From: Dermanyssus gallinae
Taxonomy: Eukaryota; Arthropoda; Arachnida; Mesostigmata; Dermanyssidae
Direction: 5' to 3'
Assembly: GCA_003439945.1 (NCBI GenBank)
Contig: QVRM01006574.1
Span: 1,737,501 to 1,801,500, forward strand
DNA length: 64,000 bases
Below, in pieces: positions 34,078 through 45,139 of the stretch; position 1 is the stretch's first letter; each line of letters starts with the position of its first letter. A program made the position numbers and the translations under genes. The notes under the pieces were generated by a model. That model was not told the origin of the DNA, made no database searches, and saw only the letters and a list, made by a program, of their open reading frames with translations.

Positions 34078-36090
34078 ATGAACGTTCCACACGAGGCGGA
34101 GCAGAGCGCTGACTCTTCGGAGTCCAACAAAGTGTTCGGTACCCCCGAGAGTAAACGTGCGGAAAGTACCGACTGCTCTTCTCCCAATGGGTCCCCCGAA
34201 CAGCCAAGAGACACTCTAGAGTCTAACGCGACCAACGAGTCTTCATCCGGCATTGCTGCCGCAAACCGGTCTGCACAGGAAGCCTGCTTTGTTGCATCGA
34301 CGTCACCAACTAGAGACAAGCTCAAGATGCCTGACCAGTGTCCGATTGCAGAAATTACTGCTAAGCTATCTCGGCTGTCGCACCTATCGGGGCTTTCCTC
34401 GTTCAGCTCCCCGAAGAGGTCCCGTGACACCAATAAGTCGACAGATATGAGGCTCAGCAAACTGAGAGACTGGAAAGGTGATCCACACTTAAATACAGGG
34501 AGCATTCCGTTTGTCAAGCACGTGCAGATGAGCGTCCTACCGAATACCATCTGTCCTGGACGAAGCCCTGTGAACACTAGTCTAGATCACAACACAGGGC
34601 AAGCAGCGACGAAACTCCAACAGGACAATAGTTCATCATCTAAAACGGATGTCTGTAAACGTGAGGTGTTGTCGAATAAGACATCGTACGGCGGTGAGGC
34701 ACGGCCGGCGATTGCCGATGACATTCGTCCAAGACATGTTGGAGAGCAAAGATCTCCTCCTATGGGAAAAACGATGACGAGTAGTGGCGAGATCACCGCA
34801 AGGTCCCCACCAATCGCCGCCACCGCCGCCGCCGCCGCAGAAGCGCCTGCTGCGGTAACAGAACAAGTTTTGCCGATAGCGATAGTTAAACGACCAAAGC
34901 TTCACCCTCAACCAAAGTCACCTAGCTCATCAACAGAAAAGTCTCCTTTGCACCCCGCCAGAAGCCCGGTGCGGCCTGAGGATGCTCAACAGCATATACG
35001 TGCCGAATACGCAAAAGGCTTCAAGTCACAAACATGGCGGGCGGCCGCACAGCAAACAACTTATATTAATGCCGCTCCATCGGAGGGTTCAATTAGGGCC
35101 GCAAAGGAAGGTACAGTAACGTCACCAACCGAAGGGCAGAATGCAAAGCATCAGTCACAAGCTTTCACCGTGTGTACGGATACCCGATTGACACCGGCAG
35201 AACCTAATGTGGCGGCTGACGATGTCAAAAGGCAGCAGTGTCCCACAAGCAAATGTTGTTTGCAGAAGACGGAGACAACAACGCGCGCCGAAGATCTCGC
35301 TCGTGTAAGTAGCGAAGCACCGACGCGCCAGCGCGGTTTGAACACGAGTTCGGCAAGGCAGTTGCACCAAAGTCAGGTTACACACAATGCGTCGACCCAA
35401 GACATTTCTCGGGGACGGCGGCGGCGGCAGCAGCAGCAGCAACAACAACAACAAGTACAACAACAACAACAACAACGGCAGGAGCCGCAGCAACAACAGC
35501 CGCAACAGCAACAACAGCAGCAGCCGCAGCAACAACAACAACAACAACAACAACAAGAACAACAACAACAGCAACAACAACAACAACAACCGCCATCCCC
35601 AAAAAAACAGTCTTCCAGAGCTAGAGCGGCACGGAATGCCTCTCCAGTTCTAGCACCAGAAGCTGCTTCTCTTGGCGAAGCAGCTTGCTGTGCGGCCTCA
35701 GCCGAAACAACTTGGCCTGCTCCCTCGGGCACACAGCCAGACCAAAGCAGTGACCATTCCTCTCGTTGCGAAACTAACGGGCCCTGTACATGTGACGACG
35801 AGCCGACGTTTGAGCTTCCAACTCCGCCGGGCAAACGACTGCCCCCGCCACCGCAAACCACTCGACGATTCAGGAACTGGGTGCTAAAGCCGAAGCGCGC
35901 AGGCCGAGCTTTGCAGAAAGCGCTTAAGCCGACGAACACTTCGCCAGAACAGAGTTCGACCCAAGCGAAAAAAGATCGACGAGCTAAAGCCCGACTATCC
36001 AAGAGCAAGAAACGGCCGGCGCAGACATGCAAGCGTTCGCGTGGGAGTGCCCCTTCAAAGGTTGCAAGGAACAGCCCAAAAAAACCGTAG
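34078..36090 (+). CDS. Long disordered basic protein with poly-Q and PPGKRLPPPP motif (paralogue 1)
   Basis: An intact 670-residue frame. An in-frame TGA at 34063 and a splice-acceptor-like site at 34000 make 34078 the likely start in a single coding exon. The N-terminal 200 residues are Ser/Thr-rich. A middle region has KSP/RSP sites (EKSPLHPARSPVRPED). A Gln-rich tract runs at about residues 452-504 (35431-35589). Near the end come GPCTCDDE, then PTPPGKRLPPPP (residue about 583), then an Arg/Lys-rich tail ending NSPKKP. The 54431-56814 product shares the C-x-C, acidic pair and PPGKRLPPPP block at the same distance from its C-terminus. Function unknown. A basic SPKK-type tail can bind DNA in other proteins, which is only a hint here. 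AATAAA at 36731-36736 could end the transcript. Confidence 0.75.
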   Translation: MNVPHEAEQSADSSESNKVFGTPESKRAESTDCSSPNGSPEQPRDTLESNATNESSSGIAAANRSAQEACFVASTSPTRDKLKMPDQCPIAEITAKLSRLSHLSGLSSFSSPKRSRDTNKSTDMRLSKLRDWKGDPHLNTGSIPFVKHVQMSVLPNTICPGRSPVNTSLDHNTGQAATKLQQDNSSSSKTDVCKREVLSNKTSYGGEARPAIADDIRPRHVGEQRSPPMGKTMTSSGEITARSPPIAATAAAAAEAPAAVTEQVLPIAIVKRPKLHPQPKSPSSSTEKSPLHPARSPVRPEDAQQHIRAEYAKGFKSQTWRAAAQQTTYINAAPSEGSIRAAKEGTVTSPTEGQNAKHQSQAFTVCTDTRLTPAEPNVAADDVKRQQCPTSKCCLQKTETTTRAEDLARVSSEAPTRQRGLNTSSARQLHQSQVTHNASTQDISRGRRRRQQQQQQQQQVQQQQQQRQEPQQQQPQQQQQQQPQQQQQQQQQQEQQQQQQQQQQPPSPKKQSSRARAARNASPVLAPEAASLGEAACCAASAETTWPAPSGTQPDQSSDHSSRCETNGPCTCDDEPTFELPTPPGKRLPPPPQTTRRFRNWVLKPKRAGRALQKALKPTNTSPEQSSTQAKKDRRAKARLSKSKKRPAQTCKRSRGSAPSKVARNSPKKP

Positions 36091-36314
36091 GAAATCATTC
36101 TTCAGCAGAAGCTAGAACCGTTCTTTCTTAGTTCAGTTAGTCGGCGCCAAGCGCCGCCTGCTCCCCATAGCAGCCGAAACGGCAAACCATGTTACCCACC
36201 AGCATCATACTTGTAAGCCACTTTAAAACTTTAGCTGTAACGTGTACATTAACACAATTCTCCCTCTCCCCAAAAACAAAAACTACATGTTTCAATGCCC
36301 CTGAATTCTGTGGC

Positions 36315-36358
36315 GTCAAGTTTGCATATATATATATATATATATATGCAAACTTGAC
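36315..36358. repeat. 44-bp perfect palindrome with AT core
   Basis: GTCAAGTTTGCATAT and its exact reverse complement flank an alternating AT centre with no spacer. It lies in the putative 3' UTR of paralogue 1 and would form a strong hairpin in RNA or extrude as a cruciform in DNA. Confidence 0.95.
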
Positions 36359-36730
36359 CATGCAAGAGTGTAAACTATATAAACATGCCTATGTTAATAT
36401 CTGTGCTATAGATAGCTGTTATGGTGGATGGCTTTTAGGTTCGAACGTACACGATACATCCATTCAGTGCTCTTTGTCTTTATTTTCTGTTTGACATTTT
36501 TGCTTGACCTAACACATTACCTCTAGGGCACTCTTTTCCTCAAATGGGGAGTTACTGTTGTACAGTTACATGGAAATTGCATTTGTCTCTCTTCTTCTAT
36601 AATTGAAACGCGAGCATTACGAAACCTCACAGTTGCAACTTACTATATATATATATGTTGTAGCATTCGCACTTATTTGCACGTGAACATGAAAACGTAG
36701 GTTTTATCATAACCGATACTAAATGTGGTC

Positions 36731-36736
36731 AATAAA
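36731..36736 (+). terminator. Candidate polyadenylation signal for paralogue 1
   Basis: AATAAA about 640 bases after the stop codon. The position is plausible but untested. Confidence 0.35.
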
Positions 36737-36739
36737 TGT

Positions 36740-38815
36740 GAGGCAGCATCACTATCATATTTTGCTGCTATCCGTTTCTTATAGCTCAGTGTCTCAGTGT
36801 CTGTTCCCAATGTAATTCAGTGTTACAAATATATTATTTTAAGGCTAAAATATGTTAAGTCATTCATAAATGTTAAAAAAAGGTGTCAATTTCAGCATAT
36901 TTGTAGCACTACTCAAAGATGCGCTGCACATTATCCTTCTTAAAATACGTGACAGCAATTGCTGATTTGGTTGCGGTGAGGTGCTACCTAAGTAACGGTA
37001 AGGTCGCCGTCACGCACAGCAATATATAGACTTATCTTCCCAAATTTCAGAACCACAATTCAATTATGAATAGATACCAACATCAAATGCGCTATCTGCA
37101 GGGGACAAAAATAACTTAGATGCAGTTCCTTAAGTCAGTAAACTTACATGGTAGAACGATGTTAACGGTGGAAAAATAAACCAGTGCGACGCGCTGGATT
37201 ACTTACCCGGGGAGTAGAAATTGACGATAGAAGGCGTTGCCTCATGCTTTACGATTTTACAACTGGATCATCACGTACTGCAGAGACTAGAAGATCACGA
37301 AACATGACTTAAGCATTGATAAAAAAAAACCACAAGACGGTAAACACTTCTACATAGGTACGAAAAAACGTGCTAAACCCGCAAACGCTTTCAGAGAAGG
37401 CTTAAAGAGTCGAGTCTGAATTTCTGCAGGAAGCCGCAAAAACTATAGGGCGAGCTTTGACACGTCTCAACATATTCGCCAGAAGCGCAAACTGTATATG
37501 TATAGGTGGCTATATATCGTTCTCGAATAAAACATGAAGTAGCGCCAGAAATTCTTTAATTGTTAGAGCAACCAAACGCTGAAGACAATTGAGGGCGTAA
37601 GAATCTGCCAATATTTCAAAATTTCTCACCAGAATAAGTCTCAATTTATTATATCTACTAGGTTCGCTTGACAATAGATAACTATTATTAAGATCCACGC
37701 ACGCCGCCTCCGCAACAAAATACATATTTTAGCCTCGGCGGGAGCTTGATGATTCCGTGGCGGCTTTGATAACGCAGATCTGAGCGACGCGTTATGCAAT
37801 AGAATGCATTGTCAAGATTCTGCCTAGGTAGAGAAATTGGTTCGCTTTTGACAACACTAACCTAGCAGCCTTTCTACAACCAGGCATCACTTAATATGAC
37901 TTTATATATATTATGCCTAATAAGTTTATACATAAACGGATCAAACGAGAAAATACGCAGACTGTTATACCTTTTTAGAACTGCAAACATGGGTTGACTA
38001 AAGAAATCACCAGATCAGCTTAAATACGGAATCTGAGATAACTTAGAATTTAGTAAATGTAATAATAAAAAGATAACTATTAAAAAAGCTCCGATCGATC
38101 CAAACTAACGGAGGAGGACACGCATAACTGAAAACATCCTTAAATTTAAGCGAGTTATCGTAATATATAGTTAAAAAACGCAAAGTTATTTTAAGATAAT
38201 GGCACATATACTATAAAACAATATAATCTATAACGGCATATCATTATCGGCTAAAGGATTTTCCGACATCGCCTTTATGATTGCATGAAGAGAATGTATG
38301 CACATCCGCATGCAACACTTAGATAATGCAGATGATAAATATATCAAACAACAAAATAACGACAAGATAAATCGGATCTGTGCGTGCCCACCTAACCATC
38401 TCATCGCCTGCAAACAAATCATCGCTGAGGCCCAAACGAACACAGCTTTAAGATGTAAAGAATGGTGAGACCTTAGGTTACTCGATTTCATGCCGTGATA
38501 GAAAGTGCCTTAGTGAGTTTGCTTGCCTAAGCAGACGTAGAGCGATCAGAGTGCATTGTTCAAATGGGGAGTATAGAGATGAAAGAACATGCGCAATTGT
38601 GTAGACAAAAGAAATTTTCTAGCGCAAGCAGCTTCTTCTGTTACTACTGCTGGAGCTTTCAGATTGGGGCAAGTAAATATGCTTTTACGCACATCCGAAG
38701 CGGGTGGTTTGGGACTTGATGCCGATTCTGTTGGCATAATATCCACTAAAAACCTCTCACCTTAATGGCCTCAGAAAGAGGCGAGGGGCTAGAATCGTTA
38801 TTTAGTACTACTTCA
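36740..38815. other. Non-coding, A+T-rich interval
   Basis: No recognisable gene or transposon, only short random open frames. Confidence 0.5.
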
Positions 38816-38819
38816 ACCT

Positions 38820-41110
38820 TTAGTATCTGATGTCGCGCGTCCTACTGAACAATAGAGAAGTCACTCGAAGGACTGCACTCTTTAGAGTCTGTAGACCCCA
38901 TGGGATCTGCAAAGGTAGCGCTTGGACAGCAGCGATGGACGCAGTTTCTTTGACTCCTGCAATCTTGAGGGCCAATGGCCTTTGCTGTTGTTTTATCCAG
39001 GAGCCGCCGGCATGTAACCCGCGTACTATCGTCCCCAGGAGGCACCTCCAATCATCGGAGACACCCCGTCTGTACGGCAGCAATATAAAGGTTCTGTGGT
39101 AGCTTTAGTGGGCCTAGCTGCCGCGTAGTGCACATAAGGGGCGCCCGCTAGGCCGGTATCCAGGGCACCCCCAAGTATTTTGCTTCACTGAGAAGGGCAA
39201 TGTTGTGCACCTTTAGAGTCAGGTTAAGTTGTGGAGGTGATAAATTTCAGCCTATAACAGCCCTGGTGTGCACCATTTGGCAAGCGATCCTAAAACTGAG
39301 ATTGCGTTGCCCCGCTGGACGTTAATGGAAAGTCTTTGGCGCAAAAAGTGTGCGGCTCTCTTGTCCCCAGTAGTTATCTTTAATCGTTCGCCCAATTTAG
39401 TAAGTATTCTTTCAGTCAAGGGGCCCGGTGGTCCCAAGGTTTCGAAGGCCACTGGGCTGAAGTTATGGGCTCTTGCCAGTTCGGCATATTTGTTCATCTT
39501 GTTCGTTTCTGCTTGGGTCGCGGCGTGACCAGCTCTAAGTTGTGGAGACCGTTTCTGCCCGTTGAGAAATATTGCCACTGCTTTGTGTGGGGCTAGGCGA
39601 AGTTCATGCGGAGTGAGCCAGGTAGAGATGTCTTGCAGGCCGCCAACTGCTGTTCTTTCCGGCTCCCTGGCATTATCGTGTGACGTAATCACGGTAGCCA
39701 GATCAATTGCATACGCTAGAAATTTTACGTTAGGGGGCAGACCAACGTAGGACATTATCGTACGCAATTAACATAGAGCTGGGACCAGCACGAAGCCCTG
39801 GAGGACCTTCTGCGGTGACAGGATATGACTTGCCTTATTAGGCAATCGTACGTTGTAATAGGTAAGATACAAAAATTCTTTTAAAATAAAGCTATATATA
39901 AACATGTGCTTGCGCGTCATTTATGGAGTTCCACGAGATGGAGTTAAAGGCGTTTTTCATGTTAAGTAGGATTGCTTGGCATCTCGTTTCTGGGCGAGTA
40001 TCTCTCTAGGTTTCGGCTTTGGTTAAAAAAAACTAATTTGCGTTATGTGTTAAGTGGCCTCAGCGAAAGCTATGTTGGTTCTCTGAAATCACTTTTTGTA
40101 AGCATCCCAATGGCTTTTTTTTATGCGTCGTTTGTGCCCGCTGCCTTTTGCAGCTGGACTTTCTTAATGATCCTTTCCACTTCATCCATCGTGATGGGAT
40201 GGAAGTCTAACTCCTTGACATCAAAGTTCGGTCTAAGTGGTGAGGGGTCCAATATAAATAGATAACTTTTTGATGATAATCCTCTGATAACTTTTTAAGC
40301 TAGGTCGAGAGGCAGTGATGGTTGTGAGTGCCCCAGTTTTTGGCGGGCTATTTTAAACTCCTGCTCCCAGCTCTTGCCAACACTAAGACTTACTCTTCTT
40401 TATTTCCCGGACAAGGGCGCAACAAGCTTCTCTGTATTCCTCCGATAGAGCTTGGAGATCTACATGGTGCCGAGTGTGCCGGCGAATGAATATGCGCCTG
40501 AATTGATGGCATTTTTTCCGTGCCTCGGTTCAGTACCATGTAGTCGGGCGCTGCGAGACTCAATTTCTTGCTGTAACCTCTGAAAATCTATCCTTGTGCG
40601 CAGCCTGCAGTTTTTAGGAGGGCATGGCGTCGCGTTGAGACAGAAAGTAATGTAGTAATGATCCGAGAGGTTTTCGACATCGCCGTGTACGGACCGCCCT
40701 GTCACACTGTGCACAGCCGCTGCGCGTAGCCAATATTTAGGAGTTCCGAGACCAGGATGAAATCGATGTCTTTAGAAGCGGCAAAAATGTGTGCCATGTC
40801 TAACTTCGGGGCGGACTTATTTAGATTGATTTGTGAAAACTTAAGGTCCATGGTTCCTTGTAGTTTTTCAGAGTGCCTCTACTCGTTGCTTGTAGGCCGG
40901 GCATTGCATAGAGGTTGCGCAGTGTCCTTCTTGCTAGCAGTGAGCTTCACAGTCCCGCGACACATGTCCGACCTTTGCTCATTTGTAGCACAGAGGGCTT
41001 GTAGGAGGTGGGTTTGATGCTCAAAGATCCGGAAAGAAGCGGCAACACTTGACGCGTGGCCTCACGAATGGGCCTCAACAGGCTCAGGAGTGCCCCGGGC
41101 AAACTGGACC
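38820..41110 (-). pseudogene. APE-type LINE (R1/jockey-like), decayed, split by an R4-like insertion
   Basis: Reading 5' to 3' on the minus strand: gag-like CCHC knuckles at about 41.1-40.9 kb (KVGHVSRDC and QEGHCATSMQCP recognisable despite stops), then an endonuclease end with VENLSDHYYITF (40.63 kb), then reverse transcriptase with a PQ-type motif B region (39.8 kb) and a YAIDLA in place of YADDLA (39.72 kb). The motif D stretch ends NGQKRSPQL. After the 299-bp insertion at 39237-39535 the LINE resumes with PPQLNLTLKVHNIALLSEAKYLGV and, at 38.9-39.0 kb, an ALKIAGVKETAS..AVQAL block. Many stops are present. Confidence 0.75.
39237..39535 (-). mobile_element. R4-like retrotransposon 3' end, 5' truncated, with 12-bp target-site duplication
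   Basis: It encodes NKYAELARAHNFSPVAFETLG and, after a divergent part, FLRQRLSINVQRGNAISVLGS, the C-terminal block of R4-type endonucleases (compare PIAMETLG and RGNAAS at 110-322). TAAGTTGTGGAG occurs exactly at 39225-39236 and 39536-39547, marking the insertion inside the older LINE reverse transcriptase. The open frame 39252-39767 that joins both is a chimera of host LINE and insert. Confidence 0.85.
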
Positions 41111-42870
41111 CAGTCGCCTATACCGGACCTCCGACGTTGGTATGAAGGGCCTGGCCGGAGGCCACGTACGTACTTCTAGGTTCAAGTTCTCACGGGCCAC
41201 GGCTAAATCTAAACCTATCGGAGGCATCGTCGGGACAGCCGGGCGATGTTGACCATACGATCTTGACCCGCTTCGCCCTTACCCAGGTCCGCAGAAGTTC
41301 GACGTATTGCTATGCAGGAGATCGACACAAGGCATTGCCTGTCACATGATGGAGAATGCCGCCGTATGGGCGGCAGGCGTCATTTTTTCAGACGCTATTA
41401 TGCGCGAGAAGATGCGGCTAGAAAACGCTCGCCGCGCGCTACGGAAGCACGCTGGTGCCATTAGGTGGTCGAGATTAGGACGCCTCGCAAGGGGTTATGG
41501 CAACCCAGCCCTCCTTAGAACGGCTCGACGCATCCCCTCGGGTTCATGACTGAGTACACAACGAGATCCATGATCGCCGATGGAGCACGAAGTTCTCCTC
41601 CGATGGTCTCGAACTAGTGCCACACAATTACGAACTCTGGAGGGGGGAGGATTGAGGTTTTTAGTGAGTGAAAGTCCCGTACTAGGTGCTGTTGGTTGCC
41701 AGTACCGATAGTGCAATAGCGTTTTTAAACCTCCCATATCAAAAAAAGAGTAAAATGGTGCTTAAAGCTAAAACACTTCGGGCACTGGGATACATACATC
41801 AGGTCATCCAGGCTGCAAGACCAGCTAATCAGGATGTGTCCACGGCGCTGATGTCATGCTGCCGGCTCTGGCGAGAGTCTTACCATGCAGGAAAAACATG
41901 CGTGTGCACGCAAGCTTACATAGAGGCACCTCACGCGAATCATGCGTGCGCCCGGGCGCACATTTAAACACGTAAGTCTATACGCCTACTTATACGCGCA
42001 CACTCCCGTGCAAATATATTAGAACTATATATACACGTTGAGTACACGATTGCACTTCTATATATACGCACTGCCAACGTAATCAAAACATATGCGTTCT
42101 TAGAGAGTCTGCTGGTAAGCACACAGTGGCCGTGCAGGGAAGCTGGCGTTTCAACGTAAATGGCTGGCCTGCAGGGTAGACGTTCAAAGGTCCCTACCTA
42201 GCCGTTCGAAATTCGCACCAGTGTCGTTAAACGCCGGCTAGTAGCCATTAAAATCTGCACACTACCTACGAGGTGTTTAAAGCGCGTGCTGGATTACTCG
42301 TTAATGCGATTACCAAGTGCGATTACTCAGACCGTGTGGGACCTCAGGTTTTTGCACTTTTACACGATTTCCGCAAAGCGAAGCTCACACTCAACCGCTC
42401 AGGGTGAGTGCTTGCAGCTGACCGAGTGTTAGGAGGTTTGTCGTTATAGATGTTCCACCATGTAGTTACTTCCTAGGTTCCATCTTTTAGCAGAGTAAAG
42501 CTTTGAGAGGACACCCCATGCGGCTGATTCTAGACTCTGCTACCGTGTGAACGCACTTTTTCTCGGTCATTGGGCGTTAAGTCTAGCTGCGACGTAGTCT
42601 CGAATACATCTGGCTTTTAATTAAGAAAACATACAGAGTCAACAAAGGTAGGAGTCGAATAGGGGAGCCAGGCACGTTGTTAAGGTCCCTTATCACATTA
42701 TTAAGGCAATCACGCGAGGTCAACGCATCACCAGCGACTACAGACGACTACCGGAAAGCTAAATACGATACACAAAAAGGCATTCCGGCTTTCCCCCATA
42801 GACGATGTGATAAAGAAGTTTGTGTACCACTCAGCTTATATTTGGCACATATTAGGAGAAGGAGCAAATA
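41111..42870. other. Non-coding interval
   Basis: Possibly the eroded 5' part of the minus-strand LINE up to about 41.6 kb, then unrecognised sequence. No gene is called. Confidence 0.35.
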
Positions 42871-42873
42871 CAA

Positions 42874-43284
42874 ATGCTGTTTCCAAAAGTTGTCGTGATT
42901 CCGGTACACGATAGAAATACCGCACAATGGGGGCTCAACGTGCGAACGTGGCACATTGGCTACCTTACTGGAAAGCGTCGTATACAGGCGAATTTATACA
43001 TGGCAGAAGTCACCTTCGCTGGCAACAAGATATTATATTTGCATGATGCGCAGCTTCTAAAAATTGCTGCAATCCAAGAACTCAACATGGATGCTTCTCT
43101 CCACTGGATGGTACAATCTATCCCTTGGATCCTTAAAGCCGAGGCACATAAGAAGCTGCACAAAGGCCCGTTAGTGGAGAGAAGATTGCATTCAAGGCCA
43201 CAACGAGAAAATGACAATGGCGTGTGCTTCATGAAGGCCGAAACCACACAATCTCTCGAGACGCGCAGACTCATTTCGCGTATA
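42874..43284 (+). other. Unrecognised open stretch running into a mariner insertion
   Basis: A plus-strand frame from 42874 continues to the mariner end at 43284. Its last about 50 bases, read in another frame and joined across the mariner, belong to LINE reverse transcriptase motif A. The earlier part matches nothing I know. Confidence 0.3.
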
Positions 43285-44607
43285 CGAGGTGTGTTCAAAA
43301 AGTATCGCGACTTTTGAATTTTCACGGGTTACGTATATTCGAATTTCGATTTTTTTGTGGCGTTATGTTGGTACTCATGTCTCTCACTTATGCCGACAAA
43401 CTCGGCCATTTTGAATGTTCACTTAATTGTTGACAGCTGCTTTGCTTGCACGTGTTTTGGATCGTCTTCGATTTTTACCTATTCAAAAAAATGGATCAAA
43501 GAACCTGTATCAGATTTTGTGTGAAAAACGAAATTAAGTGCGCGGATGCATTCCGAATGTTGACTGTGGCATACGGAGAAGCTACCTTGGACCGAAGCAA
43601 CGTTTATCGGTGGTACAAAATGTTCTCAGAAGGCCGAGAAGATGTGAACGACGAAGAGCGTGCCGGACGCCCGAGCACTTCAACAACAGACGAAAAAATT
43701 AATGAAGTGGAGAAAATGGTATTGGCCAATCGTCGAATCACTGTTAGAGAAGTTGCTGAGGACCTAAACATATCGATTGGCTCGTGCCATTCGATTTTTA
43801 TCAATGATTTGGGCATGAGACGGGTCGCCGCGAAATTCGTACCAAAATTGCTCAATTGCGACCAAAAACAGCATCGCATGAACATTGCTAATGAGATGTT
43901 GGACTCTGTCCGCGACGACCCAAATTTGCTCCAGAGGGTCATAACTGGTGACGAATCGTGGGTTTATGGTTATGACGTGGAAACCAAAGCTCAATCATCT
44001 CAATGGAAGCTGCCGCACGAACCAAGACCGAAAAAAGCGCGCCAAGTTCGGTCGAATGTGAAAGTTTTGCTGACAGTTTTCTTCGATTGCAGGGACGTGG
44101 TGCATCATGAGTTCTTGCCACAGGGTAGAACGGTCAATAAGGAATATTACCTGCAAGTAATGCGCAATTTGCGCGAAGCAATCCGCCAGAAACGCCCGGA
44201 TTTGTGGAAGAACAAAAATTGGCTTTTGCACCACGATAACGCCCCTGCTTACACATCGTTGCTTGTGCGCGAGTTTTTGGCCAAAAACAACACACTAATG
44301 ATGCCGCAGCCACCGTATTCCCCAGATCTGGCCCCCTGTGACTTTTTCTTGTTCCCTAAACTGAAGAGGCCCATGAAAGGACGACGTTACGCTACGCTTG
44401 ACGAGATAAAGACGGCATCGAAGGAGGAGCTGAACAAGATAAAAAAAAAATGTTTTTTTGAAGTGCTTCGAAGATTGGAAAAACCGTTGGCACAAGTGTA
44501 TAATATCTCATGGGGATTACTTTGAAGGGGACAAAATAGATATTCATGAATAAATAAATAATTTTTGAAAAAACACAAAAGTCGCGATACTTTTTGAACA
44601 CACCTCG
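43285..44607 (+). mobile_element. mariner (DD34D) DNA transposon, full length with perfect terminal repeats
   Basis: The 1323-bp element has 32-bp perfect terminal inverted repeats, beginning CGAGGTGTGTTCAAAAAGTA at 43285 and its complement ending at 44607. TA target duplications lie at 43283-43284 and 44608-44609. Identical repeat ends and a nearly open transposase frame imply a fairly recent insertion. Confidence 0.97.
43491..44525 (+). pseudogene. mariner transposase, one frameshift near the C-terminus
   Basis: The frame starts MDQRTCIRFCVKNE at 43491, the usual place after the left repeat, and is open for 344 codons. Helix-turn-helix regions cover about residues 1-110. Catalytic residues are Asp154 (TGDESWV), Asp249 (HHDNAPAY) and Asp284 (YSPDLAPCDFF), with 34 residues between the last two. 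At a run of ten A (44441-44450) followed by seven T the frame departs from the family ending, and the expected tail continues one frame over to a stop at 44551-44553. HDNAPAY replaces the usual HDNAPAH by one transition. It is active-looking apart from the run-length change. Confidence 0.92.
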
Positions 44608-45139
44608 TACACCTTGATGTTCGAAACGCGTTCAATACAGCCAATTGGAGCGTTATCATGGTCGCATTGGAGCAAAAAAGCATCTCGCCTACCTGCGGAA
44701 ACTTATTTCATTTCCAGCTGGGGCTTATCGCAGGGGTATATTCCTCGACGATCGACGACAACGCGATCCATATAAAACGTCAATTGTTTGGGAGTAATCT
44801 TCGTCACAGGCCTTACAGAATCAATCCACCTAAGGCACCTAAGGTCAACCGAGTCTCCCAAAACCTAGATCGGAAAGCGGCTCTGAAAAAATTGCCTAGA
44901 TCGGGGGGAGCCTCCGAGACCGAACGCCGCCTACTGGTTTCAGCAGCAAAATCAATTGCCTTGTGTGCCTCACCGGTCTGGGCAGAAGGAGCCCTTGAGC
45001 ACTCTGCCCGGCATAGCAACCAAAAGCCACCCGGGTGAGCCCGGCGTGGTGGACGACCTCTACGGCAGCCCTTGTAGCCCTGGCCACGATGCTACTGTAA
45101 GACATCCTGATGGGGGAGAGAAGCGAGCCATTACTTGAC

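Larger units (their letters stand above)
43230..45136 (+). pseudogene. LINE reverse transcriptase fragment interrupted by mariner
   Basis: Across the mariner, removing one TA copy, the sequence reads ADSFRVH then LDVRNAFNTANW. The latter is motif A of a non-LTR reverse transcriptase, so mariner landed just before the catalytic Asp codon. Downstream (44610-45036) the frame continues and then jumps to the ERRLLVSAAKSIALCASPVWA block near the thumb. The motif B and YADD region is missing, so an internal deletion preceded or followed. Confidence 0.7.

Noticed and set aside
35373..36098. Minus-strand poly-Cys and poly-Val/Leu frames opposite the poly-Q tract
   Set aside because: Trinucleotide-repeat shadows of the plus-strand CAA/CAG coding run.
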